64,000 nucleotides of DNA from Phycisphaerales bacterium Planc_01 (GCA_001603075.1 LVBB01000024.1:91789-155788); one strand, 5' to 3'. Positions 18,116-27,215 are shown, counted from the first letter of the stretch. Numbers and translations: made by a program. The notes: generated by a model from the sequence alone, not told the origin.

Positions 18116-19192
18116 ATGGCAAAGACGAAGACGTCGTTCGACTGGCAGGACAGGGTGGGAAATCCCGCGCAGGTCGGTGGGATAGAGACCAGTGTTCTGG
18201 ACAACGGGCTGGGCAAGGGCACGCGAATCGCGTGGGTCAACACGGGGGCCGGACTGCGATACAAGGTGGTCATCGACCGGGCGCTGGATATCGTGGACGC
18301 GTTCCACAACGAGCACAGCCTGGCCTGGCTCAGCCATGCCGGAGTCACCGCCCCGCGCCCGGACGCCAACGAAGGCATCGAATGGCTCTGGCCGTTCGGC
18401 GGCGGCCTTCTGACGACCTGTGGCCTCAGTCACGTCGGTGGGCCGGAGGACGATGAATCGGGCCGGCGCGGTCTGCACGGGCGGATCAGCAACACCCCGG
18501 CCGAGATCGAATCCATCGTCCAGCCTGACCTGCGAACCGGCAAGCTCGACATGAGCATCACCGCCGTCGTGAAGGAGTACCGCGTGTTCGGCCCGACCCT
18601 GCAACTGCGGCGGACCATCTCCAGCACGCTGGGCCAGCCCGCGATCCGCATCCACGACGTGGTGACAAACATGGGCAACACGCCGACGCCGCACATGCTG
18701 CTGTACCACTGCAACTATGGCTGGCCCTTGGTCGACGAGGGCACGCAGATCGTCTGGAAAGGCGCGTGGCGGTCGCGCGGCATGGACATGGACAACGCGA
18801 TCTTCAACGACAAGAACGACTTCCACACATGCCGCAAGCCGCTGGAAGCCCATCGCGGCGGCGGCGAGGCATGCGGGTTCATCGACGTCGCCGCCGATAA
18901 GAGCGGGCACTGCACGATCGGCCTGTACAACCAGAAGCTCGGCCTGGCGGTGGCGACGCGCTATAAGAAGACGCAGTTCCCCTGCATGGCCAACTGGCAG
19001 CACTGGGGCCCGGGCGAATACGTCACCGGCTTGGAGCCGGGCACCAATTTCCCAATCGGTCAGAGTGCGGCCCGCAAGCAGAAGAAGCTGATCCATCTGG
19101 CCCCCGGCAGGAGCCGGACCTACGATCTGGAGATCCGCGTGCTCACGAAGGATGCCGACATCAACGCCTTCCTCAAGACAGCCGGGCAGTGA
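18116..19192 (+). CDS. DUF4432 family aldose-1-epimerase-like protein
   Basis: A 358-residue protein of the galactose-mutarotase-like beta-sandwich fold. RRGLHGRISNTPAE (about 118-131) is the typical DUF4432 block and HMLLYHCNYGWPL (about 190-202) another conserved block. GGEACGFID and FPCMANWQHWGPGEYVTGLE occur in the C-terminal half. Members are thought to be sugar epimerases or mutarotases, mostly untested. It is preceded by the triple direct repeat and followed one base after its stop by the next start, so both genes are co-translated. Confidence 0.82.
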   Translation: MAKTKTSFDWQDRVGNPAQVGGIETSVLDNGLGKGTRIAWVNTGAGLRYKVVIDRALDIVDAFHNEHSLAWLSHAGVTAPRPDANEGIEWLWPFGGGLLTTCGLSHVGGPEDDESGRRGLHGRISNTPAEIESIVQPDLRTGKLDMSITAVVKEYRVFGPTLQLRRTISSTLGQPAIRIHDVVTNMGNTPTPHMLLYHCNYGWPLVDEGTQIVWKGAWRSRGMDMDNAIFNDKNDFHTCRKPLEAHRGGGEACGFIDVAADKSGHCTIGLYNQKLGLAVATRYKKTQFPCMANWQHWGPGEYVTGLEPGTNFPIGQSAARKQKKLIHLAPGRSRTYDLEIRVLTKDADINAFLKTAGQ

Positions 19193-19193
19193 G

Positions 19194-20471
19194 ATGACTG
19201 AGCACGTTCTCGTAGGTTTCGGATTCGGGCCGATCCAGAGCGGCCTGTTCGCCAAGGAGGCCTTTCAGAGCGGGCGTTTCGCGCGGATCGTCGTCGCCGA
19301 GATCGACCGAGCCCTGGTCCACGCCGTTCGGGCCAACCGTGGAACGTACCACGTCAACATCGCGCGGGCCGACCGGATCGAAACGCAGCGGATTGACAGC
19401 GTCGAACTGTTCGACCCAACAGATACGAAAGACAACGAAGCCCTTCGCAGCGCGCTGGCTCAGGCAACAGAGATCTGCACCTGCCTGCCGTCGGTGAATT
19501 TCTTCACCTCGGGTGGCACCAACAGTGTCGCCGCGATGATCGAGGACGGCCTGGCCCATAGAGGAGAAGAACCCGCCATCGTCTATGCGGCCGAGAACAA
19601 CAACCACGCCGCCGAGATCCTGCGGGACGCCGTCGCGGAGCGTCTGAGCGGCCCGTTGCCGCGATGGGTGCAATTCCTCAACACGGTGATCGGCAAAATG
19701 AGCCGTGTCGTGACCGATCCGGCCGAGATCGCGGCGCTGAACCTGACGCCCATTGCACCGGGGATCGACCGGGCGTTTCTCGTGGAGGAGTTCAACCACA
19801 TTCTCGTCAGCCGGACCACGGTTGCGGGTTTCCATCCCGGCATCGACGTGTTCATCGAGAAAGACGATCTGCTGCCCTTCGAAGAGGCCAAGCTCTACGG
19901 CCACAACGCCATCCATGCCCTGCTGGGCTTCCTGGGTGCACTGAAGGGCTGCGGCGCGATGACGGACCTGGCTCGCGATGAGGCCATCATGCAGACGGCT
20001 CGTCAGGCCTTCATCGAAGAATCCGGCGGCGCCCTGATCGTCAGGTATGCGTCGCTCGGCGACGAGCTGTTCACCGAGTCCGGCTATCAGCGATATGCCG
20101 ACGATCTGCTCGGGCGCATCACCAATCCGTTTCTGGCCGACACCACGAGCCGCGCCGCCCGCGATATCCTTCGCAAACTCGGCGCCACCGACCGCATCTT
20201 CGGGACCATGTCTCTGGCGTTCGAATATCAGATTCGACCGGAGAACATGGCCACGGGCGCACTGGCGGGCGTCGCCATGCTTCTGGACAATGCAGCTCAG
20301 TACGGCGTCCCCAATGAGTTCCACGGACTGGGTTGGCAAAGGCTCGACCGAGGCGGACTCGACCGCCTGCTGCGATGGATCTGGAAGGACGAGGAACCGC
20401 CCTTCGGCCGCGAGATGATCGACTGTACATGGCAGGCCAAAGACCGGCTTGTCGGACTGCTCGGGCCATGA
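19194..20471 (+). CDS. Mannitol-1-phosphate-5-dehydrogenase-like oxidoreductase
   Basis: From the ATG at 19194 the product is 425 residues. It opens with a Rossmann NAD-binding motif (HVLVGFGFGPIQSGLFAKEA) and continues as in polyol-phosphate dehydrogenases: VAEIDRALVHAVRAN, ADRIETQRIDSVELF, EICTCLPSVN, VYAAENNNHAAEIL. The start was chosen because it lies one base after the preceding stop; the longer frame overlaps it. It should oxidise or reduce a sugar/polyol phosphate with NAD(P). Its stop overlaps the next start as ATGA. Confidence 0.75.
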   Translation: MTEHVLVGFGFGPIQSGLFAKEAFQSGRFARIVVAEIDRALVHAVRANRGTYHVNIARADRIETQRIDSVELFDPTDTKDNEALRSALAQATEICTCLPSVNFFTSGGTNSVAAMIEDGLAHRGEEPAIVYAAENNNHAAEILRDAVAERLSGPLPRWVQFLNTVIGKMSRVVTDPAEIAALNLTPIAPGIDRAFLVEEFNHILVSRTTVAGFHPGIDVFIEKDDLLPFEEAKLYGHNAIHALLGFLGALKGCGAMTDLARDEAIMQTARQAFIEESGGALIVRYASLGDELFTESGYQRYADDLLGRITNPFLADTTSRAARDILRKLGATDRIFGTMSLAFEYQIRPENMATGALAGVAMLLDNAAQYGVPNEFHGLGWQRLDRGGLDRLLRWIWKDEEPPFGREMIDCTWQAKDRLVGLLGP

Positions 20472-21367
20472 GCAACGAGAGACGATCCCCCGCTGCCGCC
20501 TATCTGTATGCGATGGTGGCGGTGCTGTTCTGGGCGACATCGGCGTCGGCGTTCAAACTCTCTCTGCGTCACATGGGCGTTCTGCCGCTGCTGTTCGTCG
20601 CCTCGACCACATCGACCGTTGCCTTCGGCGTCTATCTGCTCGCGACAAGAAGACTCGACCTGCTTCGGGCGTTCACCGGGAAGGACTATCTGGGGTCGGC
20701 GGGACTGGGATTCCTGAATCCGTTCTTGTATTACGTCGTGCTGTTCAAGGCCTATTCCCTGCTGCCCGCCCAGGAGGCCCAGCCGATCAACTTCGTCTGG
20801 CCGCTGACGCTGGTGCTGCTGTCGATCCCCCTGCTCGGCCAGCGCATCCGCCTGTCGAGCATCCTGGCCATCCTCATCAGCTTCATCGGCGTCGTGGTCA
20901 TCGCCACGCGCGCCACCGGACCGGCCGACATCCTCCGCTTTCGTTTCAGCAGCGGCACCGGCGTCCTGCTGGCCCTGAGCACGACCATTGTCTGGGCCCT
21001 GTTCTGGATCTACAACGCCAAAGACCGCTGCGACGCGGCGGTGCGGCTCTTCGTGAACTTCGCCTTCGCCACAGGGTACATCCTCATCGCCCTGCTGCTC
21101 GCCGGCCGGAGCGAGATCCCTCCGTGGCAGGGCCTGGCCGGAGGCGTCTACGTCGGCCTCTTCGAGATGGGGATCACCTTCCTCGCCTGGCTCAAGGCCC
21201 TCAAGACCGCCCCAACCACCGCGCACGTCGTCAATCTGATCTATCTGGTCCCCTTCCTCTCGCTGCTGGTCATCGCCCTGGTGTTGGGCGAGAGCATCCT
21301 CCCATCTACAGTCATCGGCCTGGTCCTCATCATCACCGGCATTATCGCGCAGAAGCGCTGGGCGTGA
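20468..21367 (+). CDS. EamA/DMT-family transporter
   Basis: The 299-residue protein is almost wholly hydrophobic, with about ten membrane helices in two EamA halves, beginning at AAYLYAMVAVLFWATSASAF and ending with VIGLVLIITGIIAQKRWA. It starts at 20468 inside the upstream stop (ATGA). DMT transporters export or import small metabolites. At the end of this run it could move the sugar or a product, though no known substrate type can be read from the sequence. Confidence 0.85.
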   Translation: MSNERRSPAAAYLYAMVAVLFWATSASAFKLSLRHMGVLPLLFVASTTSTVAFGVYLLATRRLDLLRAFTGKDYLGSAGLGFLNPFLYYVVLFKAYSLLPAQEAQPINFVWPLTLVLLSIPLLGQRIRLSSILAILISFIGVVVIATRATGPADILRFRFSSGTGVLLALSTTIVWALFWIYNAKDRCDAAVRLFVNFAFATGYILIALLLAGRSEIPPWQGLAGGVYVGLFEMGITFLAWLKALKTAPTTAHVVNLIYLVPFLSLLVIALVLGESILPSTVIGLVLIITGIIAQKRWA

Positions 21368-21692
21368 GAGAGAATCCCATTTTTCACCAAAGACAGCCCT
21401 CACAGGGGACTTGCCGCCCGGAGCTGTTTATGGTATTATAGGATATATAGGAAGACATGGAAGTTCCCCAAAGGCGGGCTCGTGGAACGCGCGAGGCCAA
21501 CGGCCCGGATGCCCTGGAGCGCCCAGAAACGGCCCACATCGGCCCAAAACGGGCGATCTGAGTGTTTTCGGACCGAACAAAGTATGCCCCGAGGCTGGTT
21601 CTACAGCGATGGAGCGGCATTTTTGGCGTCCCAATCCGGGAGTCGAGACAGGAAATGGCCGATAGGAAGACATCGGAGGGTGATTTAGTCGG
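21368..21692. other. Intergenic region with a promoter and a split 12-bp repeat
   Basis: This 325-bp gap has a plausible promoter (TTGCCG at 21411-21416, 17 bases, TATTAT at 21434-21439). Two direct copies of ATAGGAAGACAT lie at 21447-21458 and 21662-21673. GGCCGATA at 21657-21664 is shared with two other intergenic regions. No credible protein is encoded. Confidence 0.45.
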
Positions 21693-22211
21693 ATGGTTGG
21701 GATCAGGCATATGATAACAGAACAGAAGCTGTCGCTATTTGAGGGGTGGGCCACGGCGTCGGGTGTTGTTGTTTTGCTCATCGCGACGATGGTCGGCCCC
21801 CGCCTCAATCCCGGGATGACACGAGACGAACTGGCGGTGGTCAACGCGGACAAAACGCGGCGTATCTCGCAACTGGCCACGACCTTGACCACGGTCCGCC
21901 AGGACCACGCGGCGCTTCGGACTCAGGCCGTGGAGACCGGACAACTCCTCGAGCAGACACGCTCGGAGTTGGCGGCGCTGACCCAGGAACGAGATGCGCT
22001 GCTCGCCCAGATCGCCGACGCCAATGCGAGGTTGCGCGAGCTGGACAACAGACTCCTGACGACACACATGGAAACGGCCAAGCTCAAGGAGTTCCTCTCG
22101 CTGCAAGAGATCCAGAAGGAACGCGACGAGGCGGCGGAGAAGGCCACAAAGGCCGAGGACCGCATTCGTGAATTGACGCTGCAACTGCATCGGGCAGGCG
22201 TCTGGCCGTAA
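21693..22211 (+). CDS. Hypothetical membrane-anchored coiled-coil protein
   Basis: A 172-residue protein with one membrane segment (about 20-36, ASGVVVLLIATMVG) followed by a long heptad-rich coiled coil (about 55-165, with LLEQTRSELAALTQERDALL). This is the plan of small envelope structural or division-associated proteins; I do not recognise the family. The first ATG is at 21693 with GGAGG 13 bases before it; a second in-frame ATG at 21711 is equally possible. Confidence 0.6.
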   Translation: MVGIRHMITEQKLSLFEGWATASGVVVLLIATMVGPRLNPGMTRDELAVVNADKTRRISQLATTLTTVRQDHAALRTQAVETGQLLEQTRSELAALTQERDALLAQIADANARLRELDNRLLTTHMETAKLKEFLSLQEIQKERDEAAEKATKAEDRIRELTLQLHRAGVWP

Positions 22212-22306
22212 CCAACAAGCAACACCTGCATGTCGGAGCGGTCCAGGCCGGTCGAACCGGAGCGTTTCAGTGGTGACCCTGTGAGAATACAGCGGTCCGC
22301 GCCCGG

Positions 22307-23788
22307 TCAGCGGATCCGTTCGGCGGTCAGGCTGCGCGGCAGCACCCCGGTGACCCGCACGTCAAAACGCTCTCCCAACGCCAACCGTTCCGGAACAGCC
22401 ACCAGGATCGGATAGCTTCCGATCTGTCGCAGGAAGGTGGTGCCGCCGTTGTGGACCTCGCTGCACAGGTCGCTCAGCACAGTCCCGACCGGAAACAGCC
22501 TCTCCAGCATCGGCATGTCGATCTCGCGACGCACCCTCTCGATCCAGGCGGGATAATGCCGCCGATTCATCCGCAGGTACTTCTGCCCGGCCTGCTCGTA
22601 TAAGGCCGTCCCCGGAAAGGGCACGACCTGGCGGATGTTGATCCGCCGGACGAGCAGACCTTCATCCAGGAGGCATTTCAGTGCCGCGAAGTTGCACTCC
22701 AGCGTATCGGGCGTTTCGCCGGCCAGACCGAGCAGGATGTTGACCCCGGGCAACAGGGCATGGCAGCCGTTTTCACCCCGGAACCCTCCGATTCGGTTGA
22801 CGGTGCGGATGGCCTCAAAGGCCATCTCGAAGGTGCAATTGAGGTTGTTGGCGCCGGCGACCTTCGGATCGAAGGATTCCACGCCCATCGCCGCAGTGCT
22901 TCCCGGCGTCAGGTACTTGACGAACAGCTCGGTCCTGTGTGCATCGACCATGGCCGGATTGGCGTTGTCCAGATGCAGTACCGCCGGCTTCAGGGCCGCC
23001 AGGCGGGACAGCAGCGTCTCGATCTTCTGCGGGTCGCCCGACTCATAGCTGTAGATGCAGGACTGCTTGCCGAGCCGAAAGGCCCTGGCCCCCAGCCCCA
23101 TCAACGTGCGGACCTCCTCGACGATGTGGTCTGCATTGCGCCACTGCACGGCGTGTTTGAGCGGTTCGGTGCAGAAAGAGCAGCCGATCTCTCGCGGGCA
23201 GCCACGGCCGGTCTCGATCTCGACGATCCGGTTGGCCATGTTGGGCATCTGCGCGATCAGCCCGGCCCCGCGAAGCGCGTGAGGCTGCAACTGCTCGTAG
23301 GAATCGAACACAAACGGCCGCAATTCCTCATAGTCGCCGGCCTGCGGCAGTTGAGGCCGCAACCCGCCTCGCACCTGGGTTCCACCCGTCAGAACCGGAC
23401 CGGTGAGCACCTTACGAAGCGACAGCGACGCCAGCAGCTTGTTGACCTCCCGCAGCGTGCCGGGCCGGGCGCTGAGGTACTTGCCGGGGGTCTGGACGCC
23501 CGCGATCACCACGAGCGGATCCGCCTCCTGAAGAACGCGACGGATCTCGTCGGGACTGCGCGTGTGGTTCATCGCCTCGATGTGCGTCCTGCCGACCGGC
23601 GGATCGATCACAGCCTGCGGCACACATTCGCGGTAGCGAAGCCATCTCAGATCGTCGATGGCCAGGTACATCGGCTGCCGCTCGTGCAGACCCGCCACGT
23701 ACCGCGGCCAGACCCCCACGAACGGAGGGACACCCAGACCGGCCGGTTCGTCGGTATAGCAGTCGAGGATCGTCGTCTTGTCCGTCAT
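22307..23788 (-). CDS. Radical SAM protein with CX5CX2C cluster motif
   Basis: From the ATG at 23788 the product is 493 residues; the open frame extends far upstream over lpxK and that part is spurious. The N-terminal ~170 residues resemble a degenerate B12-binding-like domain (LVVIAGVQTPGKYL). The cluster motif GRGCPREIGCSFCTEP puts cysteines at 197, 203 and 206, a CX5CX2C spacing instead of CX3CX2C. Downstream blocks (RLGKQSCIYSY, LHLDNANPAMV, MGVESFDPKVA, LLGLAGETPDTL) follow the radical SAM barrel. A C-terminal TRAM-like segment (about 410-493) ends in ERFDVRVTGVLPRSL, a fold seen in MiaB-type RNA modifiers. Substrate unknown. Confidence 0.8.
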   Translation of the reverse strand: MTDKTTILDCYTDEPAGLGVPPFVGVWPRYVAGLHERQPMYLAIDDLRWLRYRECVPQAVIDPPVGRTHIEAMNHTRSPDEIRRVLQEADPLVVIAGVQTPGKYLSARPGTLREVNKLLASLSLRKVLTGPVLTGGTQVRGGLRPQLPQAGDYEELRPFVFDSYEQLQPHALRGAGLIAQMPNMANRIVEIETGRGCPREIGCSFCTEPLKHAVQWRNADHIVEEVRTLMGLGARAFRLGKQSCIYSYESGDPQKIETLLSRLAALKPAVLHLDNANPAMVDAHRTELFVKYLTPGSTAAMGVESFDPKVAGANNLNCTFEMAFEAIRTVNRIGGFRGENGCHALLPGVNILLGLAGETPDTLECNFAALKCLLDEGLLVRRINIRQVVPFPGTALYEQAGQKYLRMNRRHYPAWIERVRREIDMPMLERLFPVGTVLSDLCSEVHNGGTTFLRQIGSYPILVAVPERLALGERFDVRVTGVLPRSLTAERIR

Positions 23789-23977
23789 ATCCGGCGTTGT
23801 GCCGATTCCATCGCATCGATTGACAGAGCCATCCTGATGCATTGTACCGAGCAACGGCCGAGAACGCAAAACCCACGCCGGACGCTCCTGCCCAATCCGC
23901 GAAACGCCGTGGGGACCGGGGTCGATCGCACGGGCAACACTTGACCCCGGCGGAGGTCTCGGGTAAGACTGCTGGCC

Positions 23978-25090
23978 ATGCCGTTCGATCAGGATCAGTT
24001 CAGAGCGATCGTCTCGGGCCGGCGCAGGGACGCGCGGGCGCGCCTCGCGAGATTCCTGCTGGCTGTGGCCTCGCTCGGCTACCGCGCCGCTGTGCTCGTC
24101 CGCAACGGCCTGTACGACCGTCGCGTTCTCAGGAGCCACCGTGCGGCCGTCCCGGTCATCTGCGTGGGGAATCTGACGACCGGCGGAACGGGCAAGACAC
24201 CTCTGGTGGCCTGGCTGGCCCATCTGACGGCTGAGGAAGGGCTTCATCCGGCAATGCTGACACGCGGGTACAAGGCTCGCAGGGTGTGCACCGCACACCA
24301 TGACACGAAGGCGGGCAATGCCCACCCTACGGACGAGCCGGCGGAGCTGGCCCAGGCCTGTCCGGGTGTTCCCGTAATCGTCAACCCGGACCGCGTGGCG
24401 GGCGCCGCCGAGGCGGTTCGCAGCCACGATGCCCAGGTCCTTCTGATGGACGATGGATTCCAGCATCGCCGACTGATGCGAGACCTCGACATTGTGACCA
24501 TCGACGCCACAACACCGTTCGGATACGGGCGTCTTCTGCCCGCCGGGTTCCTGCGAGAGCCCGTCGGCAGCCTCCGGCGGGCCCACGCCGTGGTGTTGAC
24601 CCGCTGCGACCAGGTCTGTGAAGAAACGCTCGGCCGGATCGAGACGCAGATTCGCCGGATTCGGTCCGACCTGCTCGTCGTCCGGGCCGTCCACGCCCCG
24701 GTCGGCGCTCGACGCAGCGACGGCGTGGATATCCCGCTGCAGGAACTCAAGGGCAAGAAGGTCTTTGCCTTCTGCGGCCTGGGCAATCCGGCGGCCTTTT
24801 TCGCGACTGTTCAGGCCTGTGGGTGCGTTTTGGTCGGCTCGCAGGCATACAACGACCATTACACCTATACGGACCGAAATCTGGCCGATCTGTACCTGGC
24901 CGCCCGCTCGCAGGGGGCCGATCTGCTGCTGACGACCCAGAAGGACTGGACCAAGATCGCCGCCTTGAGCCGGACCGGCGAGACCATGCCAGCGGCCTAT
25001 CTGGCGATATCGCTTCAATTTACGGACGGCGGCAACGCGCTAAGGGCCTTGATCGAACGAGCCCTGGCCGGTACAATACCCCCTTCATGA
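23978..25090 (+). CDS. lpxK: Tetraacyldisaccharide 4'-kinase
   Basis: The 370-residue protein has an N-terminal membrane-associated helix (about 25-40) and the LpxK P-loop GNLTTGGTGKT (residues 64-74). LTRGYKARR, DEPAELAQ, DDGFQHRRLMRDLDIV and LLPAGFLREP follow in the order typical of LpxK. It phosphorylates the 4' position of the lipid A disaccharide at the inner membrane. It opens a run of LPS-core genes. The segment between RGY and DEP is encoded by a REP-like palindromic sequence at 24311-24330. Its stop overlaps the next start (ATGA at 25087). Confidence 0.92.
   Translation: MPFDQDQFRAIVSGRRRDARARLARFLLAVASLGYRAAVLVRNGLYDRRVLRSHRAAVPVICVGNLTTGGTGKTPLVAWLAHLTAEEGLHPAMLTRGYKARRVCTAHHDTKAGNAHPTDEPAELAQACPGVPVIVNPDRVAGAAEAVRSHDAQVLLMDDGFQHRRLMRDLDIVTIDATTPFGYGRLLPAGFLREPVGSLRRAHAVVLTRCDQVCEETLGRIETQIRRIRSDLLVVRAVHAPVGARRSDGVDIPLQELKGKKVFAFCGLGNPAAFFATVQACGCVLVGSQAYNDHYTYTDRNLADLYLAARSQGADLLLTTQKDWTKIAALSRTGETMPAAYLAISLQFTDGGNALRALIERALAGTIPPS
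24311..24330. repeat. REP-like palindrome inside lpxK
   Basis: The stretch contains GGGCAATGCCC followed by ACCCTAC, matching the shape of the GGGCATTGCCC-type palindromes scattered through many bacterial genomes. It stays in frame and encodes part of the variable loop between RGY and DEP of LpxK. Confidence 0.4.
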
Positions 25091-26616
25091 CGAATCGCGT
25101 TTCAACCGAAAGTGCTCGGTTTTCTGATATGTACGAACGGCTACTGAAAACGATTGGCAGTCTCGGAGCGCCGAAGGTTCTCGTCGCAGGCGACTTCATG
25201 CTCGACGTCTACGTCTACGGCGACGCCGTGCGCATCAGCCCCGAGGCGCCGGTGCCCGTGCTGAAGGTGACTGAGACGGAATACCGCTGCGGCGGCGCCG
25301 CCTCCGTGGCCACCGACCTGGCCGCCCTGGGCGCTGCGCCCGTCTGCATCGGGCTGGTGGGCAAGGACGCCGAGGGCCGCCGACTCAAAGAGATGCTGGC
25401 CGATCTCGGCGCCGATGTGGCGGGTCTGTACGAGATGGCGGACCGCCCCACCGTGACCAAGCAGCGGCTGATCGGCCTGGCCCAGCATCGCCACAAACAG
25501 CAACTGATGCGTATCGACCGGGAGACGGCCGATCCCGTTCCGATTGAAGTCGGCGAGGAGATGGTCCGCCAGTATCGCCGGCGTCTGTCCGACGTCGAGA
25601 TCGTCTGCCTCCAGGATTACAACAAGGGTGTGCTGACGAACCTGCTGTGCCAGCAGATGATCGTCCTGGCCGTCGAAGCAGGCAGGAAGGTACTCGTCGA
25701 TCCGACGCCCGGAGGCGACTATGCCAAGTACAGCGGCGCCACCCTGATCACCCCGAACCGCCACGAGGCCTCGACGGCGTGCGGATTGGCGATCCGCACC
25801 GCTTCCGATGCCGCCCCGGCCGCCGAACACCTGCTCGCCGACCTGCGTCTCGAAGCGGTGGTCGTGACGCTCGACAAGGAGGGCGCCTATCTGGCGACAG
25901 GCGACTTGAGCCAACTGGTGCCCGTCAAGCCGCGCACCGTCTACGACGTCACCGGCGCCGGCGACGTCGTGCTGGCCACACTGGCGGTCGGTCTGGCCGC
26001 CGACAGCGACTACCTTACGGCGGTGCATTTGGCCAACATCGCCGGCGGCATCGAGGTCGAGAAGTTCGGAGCCGCCAGCGTCACCCGGGCCGAGATGGAG
26101 CGGGAGATCGCGCGACTGTACGGCACGCGAAACGACAAAGTCCGTTCGTTGGACGCGTTGTTGGAGGAGCTGTCGTGGCGTCGCGATCGCCATCAGAGCA
26201 TCGTATTCACAAACGGCTGCTTCGACGTACTCCATCGCGGGCACATCGAGTACCTGGAGTTCTGCCGGGCCCAGGGCGATATCGTGGTGGTGGGCCTCAA
26301 CAGCGATCGTTCCGTGCGGGCCCTCAAGGGCCCGGATCGCCCGGTCAACAACGAACGGGACCGCGCCGCTGTGCTGAGCGGGCTGGAATCCGTGGATTTC
26401 ATCACCCTTTTCGACGATCCGAGCGTTCTGGACCTCGTCAAGAAGGTGCGTCCGGACGTGCTCGTCAAGGGAGGCGACTACGGCAAGGAAGGAGTCGTCG
26501 GCTGGGAGTTCGTCGAGTCCTACGGCGGGAAGGTGGCGATGGCGCCGCTGGTCAAAGACAAGAGTTCCACCGACACGATCGAGAGGATCCGGGCCTTGCA
26601 GGCGAACGCGCGATGA
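25087..26616 (+). CDS. hldE: Bifunctional heptose-7-phosphate kinase / heptose-1-phosphate adenylyltransferase
   Basis: The 509-residue product joins an RfaE-type kinase domain (about 20-330) to an adenylyltransferase domain (about 365-509). The kinase half has VAGDFMLDVYVYGDAVRISP, RISPEAPVPVLKV and DVTGAGDVVLA. The transferase half has FTNGCFDVLHRGHIEYLE with its HXGH nucleotide-binding motif and VKGGDYGKEGVVG. It makes ADP-glycero-manno-heptose from heptose-7-phosphate together with GmhB. The start at 25087 overlaps the lpxK stop; an in-frame ATG at 25129 is the alternative. Its own stop overlaps gmhA. Confidence 0.93.
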   Translation: MTNRVSTESARFSDMYERLLKTIGSLGAPKVLVAGDFMLDVYVYGDAVRISPEAPVPVLKVTETEYRCGGAASVATDLAALGAAPVCIGLVGKDAEGRRLKEMLADLGADVAGLYEMADRPTVTKQRLIGLAQHRHKQQLMRIDRETADPVPIEVGEEMVRQYRRRLSDVEIVCLQDYNKGVLTNLLCQQMIVLAVEAGRKVLVDPTPGGDYAKYSGATLITPNRHEASTACGLAIRTASDAAPAAEHLLADLRLEAVVVTLDKEGAYLATGDLSQLVPVKPRTVYDVTGAGDVVLATLAVGLAADSDYLTAVHLANIAGGIEVEKFGAASVTRAEMEREIARLYGTRNDKVRSLDALLEELSWRRDRHQSIVFTNGCFDVLHRGHIEYLEFCRAQGDIVVVGLNSDRSVRALKGPDRPVNNERDRAAVLSGLESVDFITLFDDPSVLDLVKKVRPDVLVKGGDYGKEGVVGWEFVESYGGKVAMAPLVKDKSSTDTIERIRALQANAR

Positions 26617-27194
26617 CCGACGGACAAGAGCAGATCGTTCGAGAGACCATCAACGACCACAAGGCCCTGGTCGTGCAGTTCGAGCGCGATGGGGCCGCGA
26701 TCGTCGGCCGGATCGCCGAAATGATCGCGCAATCCCTGACCGAAGGCGGTACACTCTACCTGTGCGGCAACGGAGGCTCGGCGGCCGACGCCCAGCACGT
26801 CGCCGGCGAGTTCGTCGGCCGGTTCCGGACCGAACGCCGGGCCCTGCCGGCCGTAGCGCTGTCGACCGACACCTCCGTACTGACCTGCATTGCCAACGAC
26901 TACAACTACGAGAGCGTCTTCGCCCGACAGGTCGAAGCCCTCGTACGGAAAGGCGACGTCCTCTGGGCGTTCTCGACCAGCGGAACCTCGGCGAACGTCT
27001 TGAAGGCCGTGGAGGCGGCCCGATGCAAGGGCGCGCGAATCATTGCCTTCACGGGCAGAGGCAACAGCCCGCTGGAGAGCATGGCCGACCTGTGCCTCTG
27101 CGCGGATGCTCGGGCCACGGCGCGAAGCCAGGAGATTCACCAATTGGCCTATCACATTGTATGCGACCTCGTGGAACGGAGTTTCGCGGGGTAG
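26613..27194 (+). CDS. gmhA: Sedoheptulose-7-phosphate isomerase
   Basis: A 193-residue SIS-domain protein. LYLCGNGGSAADAQHVAGEFVG is the GmhA phosphate-binding block, and ALSTDTSVLTCIANDYNYESVF and FSTSGTSANVLKAV follow as in the family. It converts sedoheptulose-7-phosphate to glycero-manno-heptose-7-phosphate, the substrate of HldE. The start at 26613 lies inside the hldE stop (ATGA), and length and order match known gmhA genes. Confidence 0.94.
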   Translation: MTDGQEQIVRETINDHKALVVQFERDGAAIVGRIAEMIAQSLTEGGTLYLCGNGGSAADAQHVAGEFVGRFRTERRALPAVALSTDTSVLTCIANDYNYESVFARQVEALVRKGDVLWAFSTSGTSANVLKAVEAARCKGARIIAFTGRGNSPLESMADLCLCADARATARSQEIHQLAYHIVCDLVERSFAG

Positions 27195-27215
27195 TCTCTT
27201 CTCGTGCAGGATGCT

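Noticed and set aside
21411..21665. 84-codon frame in the gap before the coiled-coil gene
   Set aside because: Starts with TTG, overlaps the promoter-like element and has no familiar composition.
22220..22300. Terminator between convergent genes at 22211 and 22307
   Set aside because: Only a 5-bp CCGGT/ACCGG stem without a T run is visible; too weak to call.
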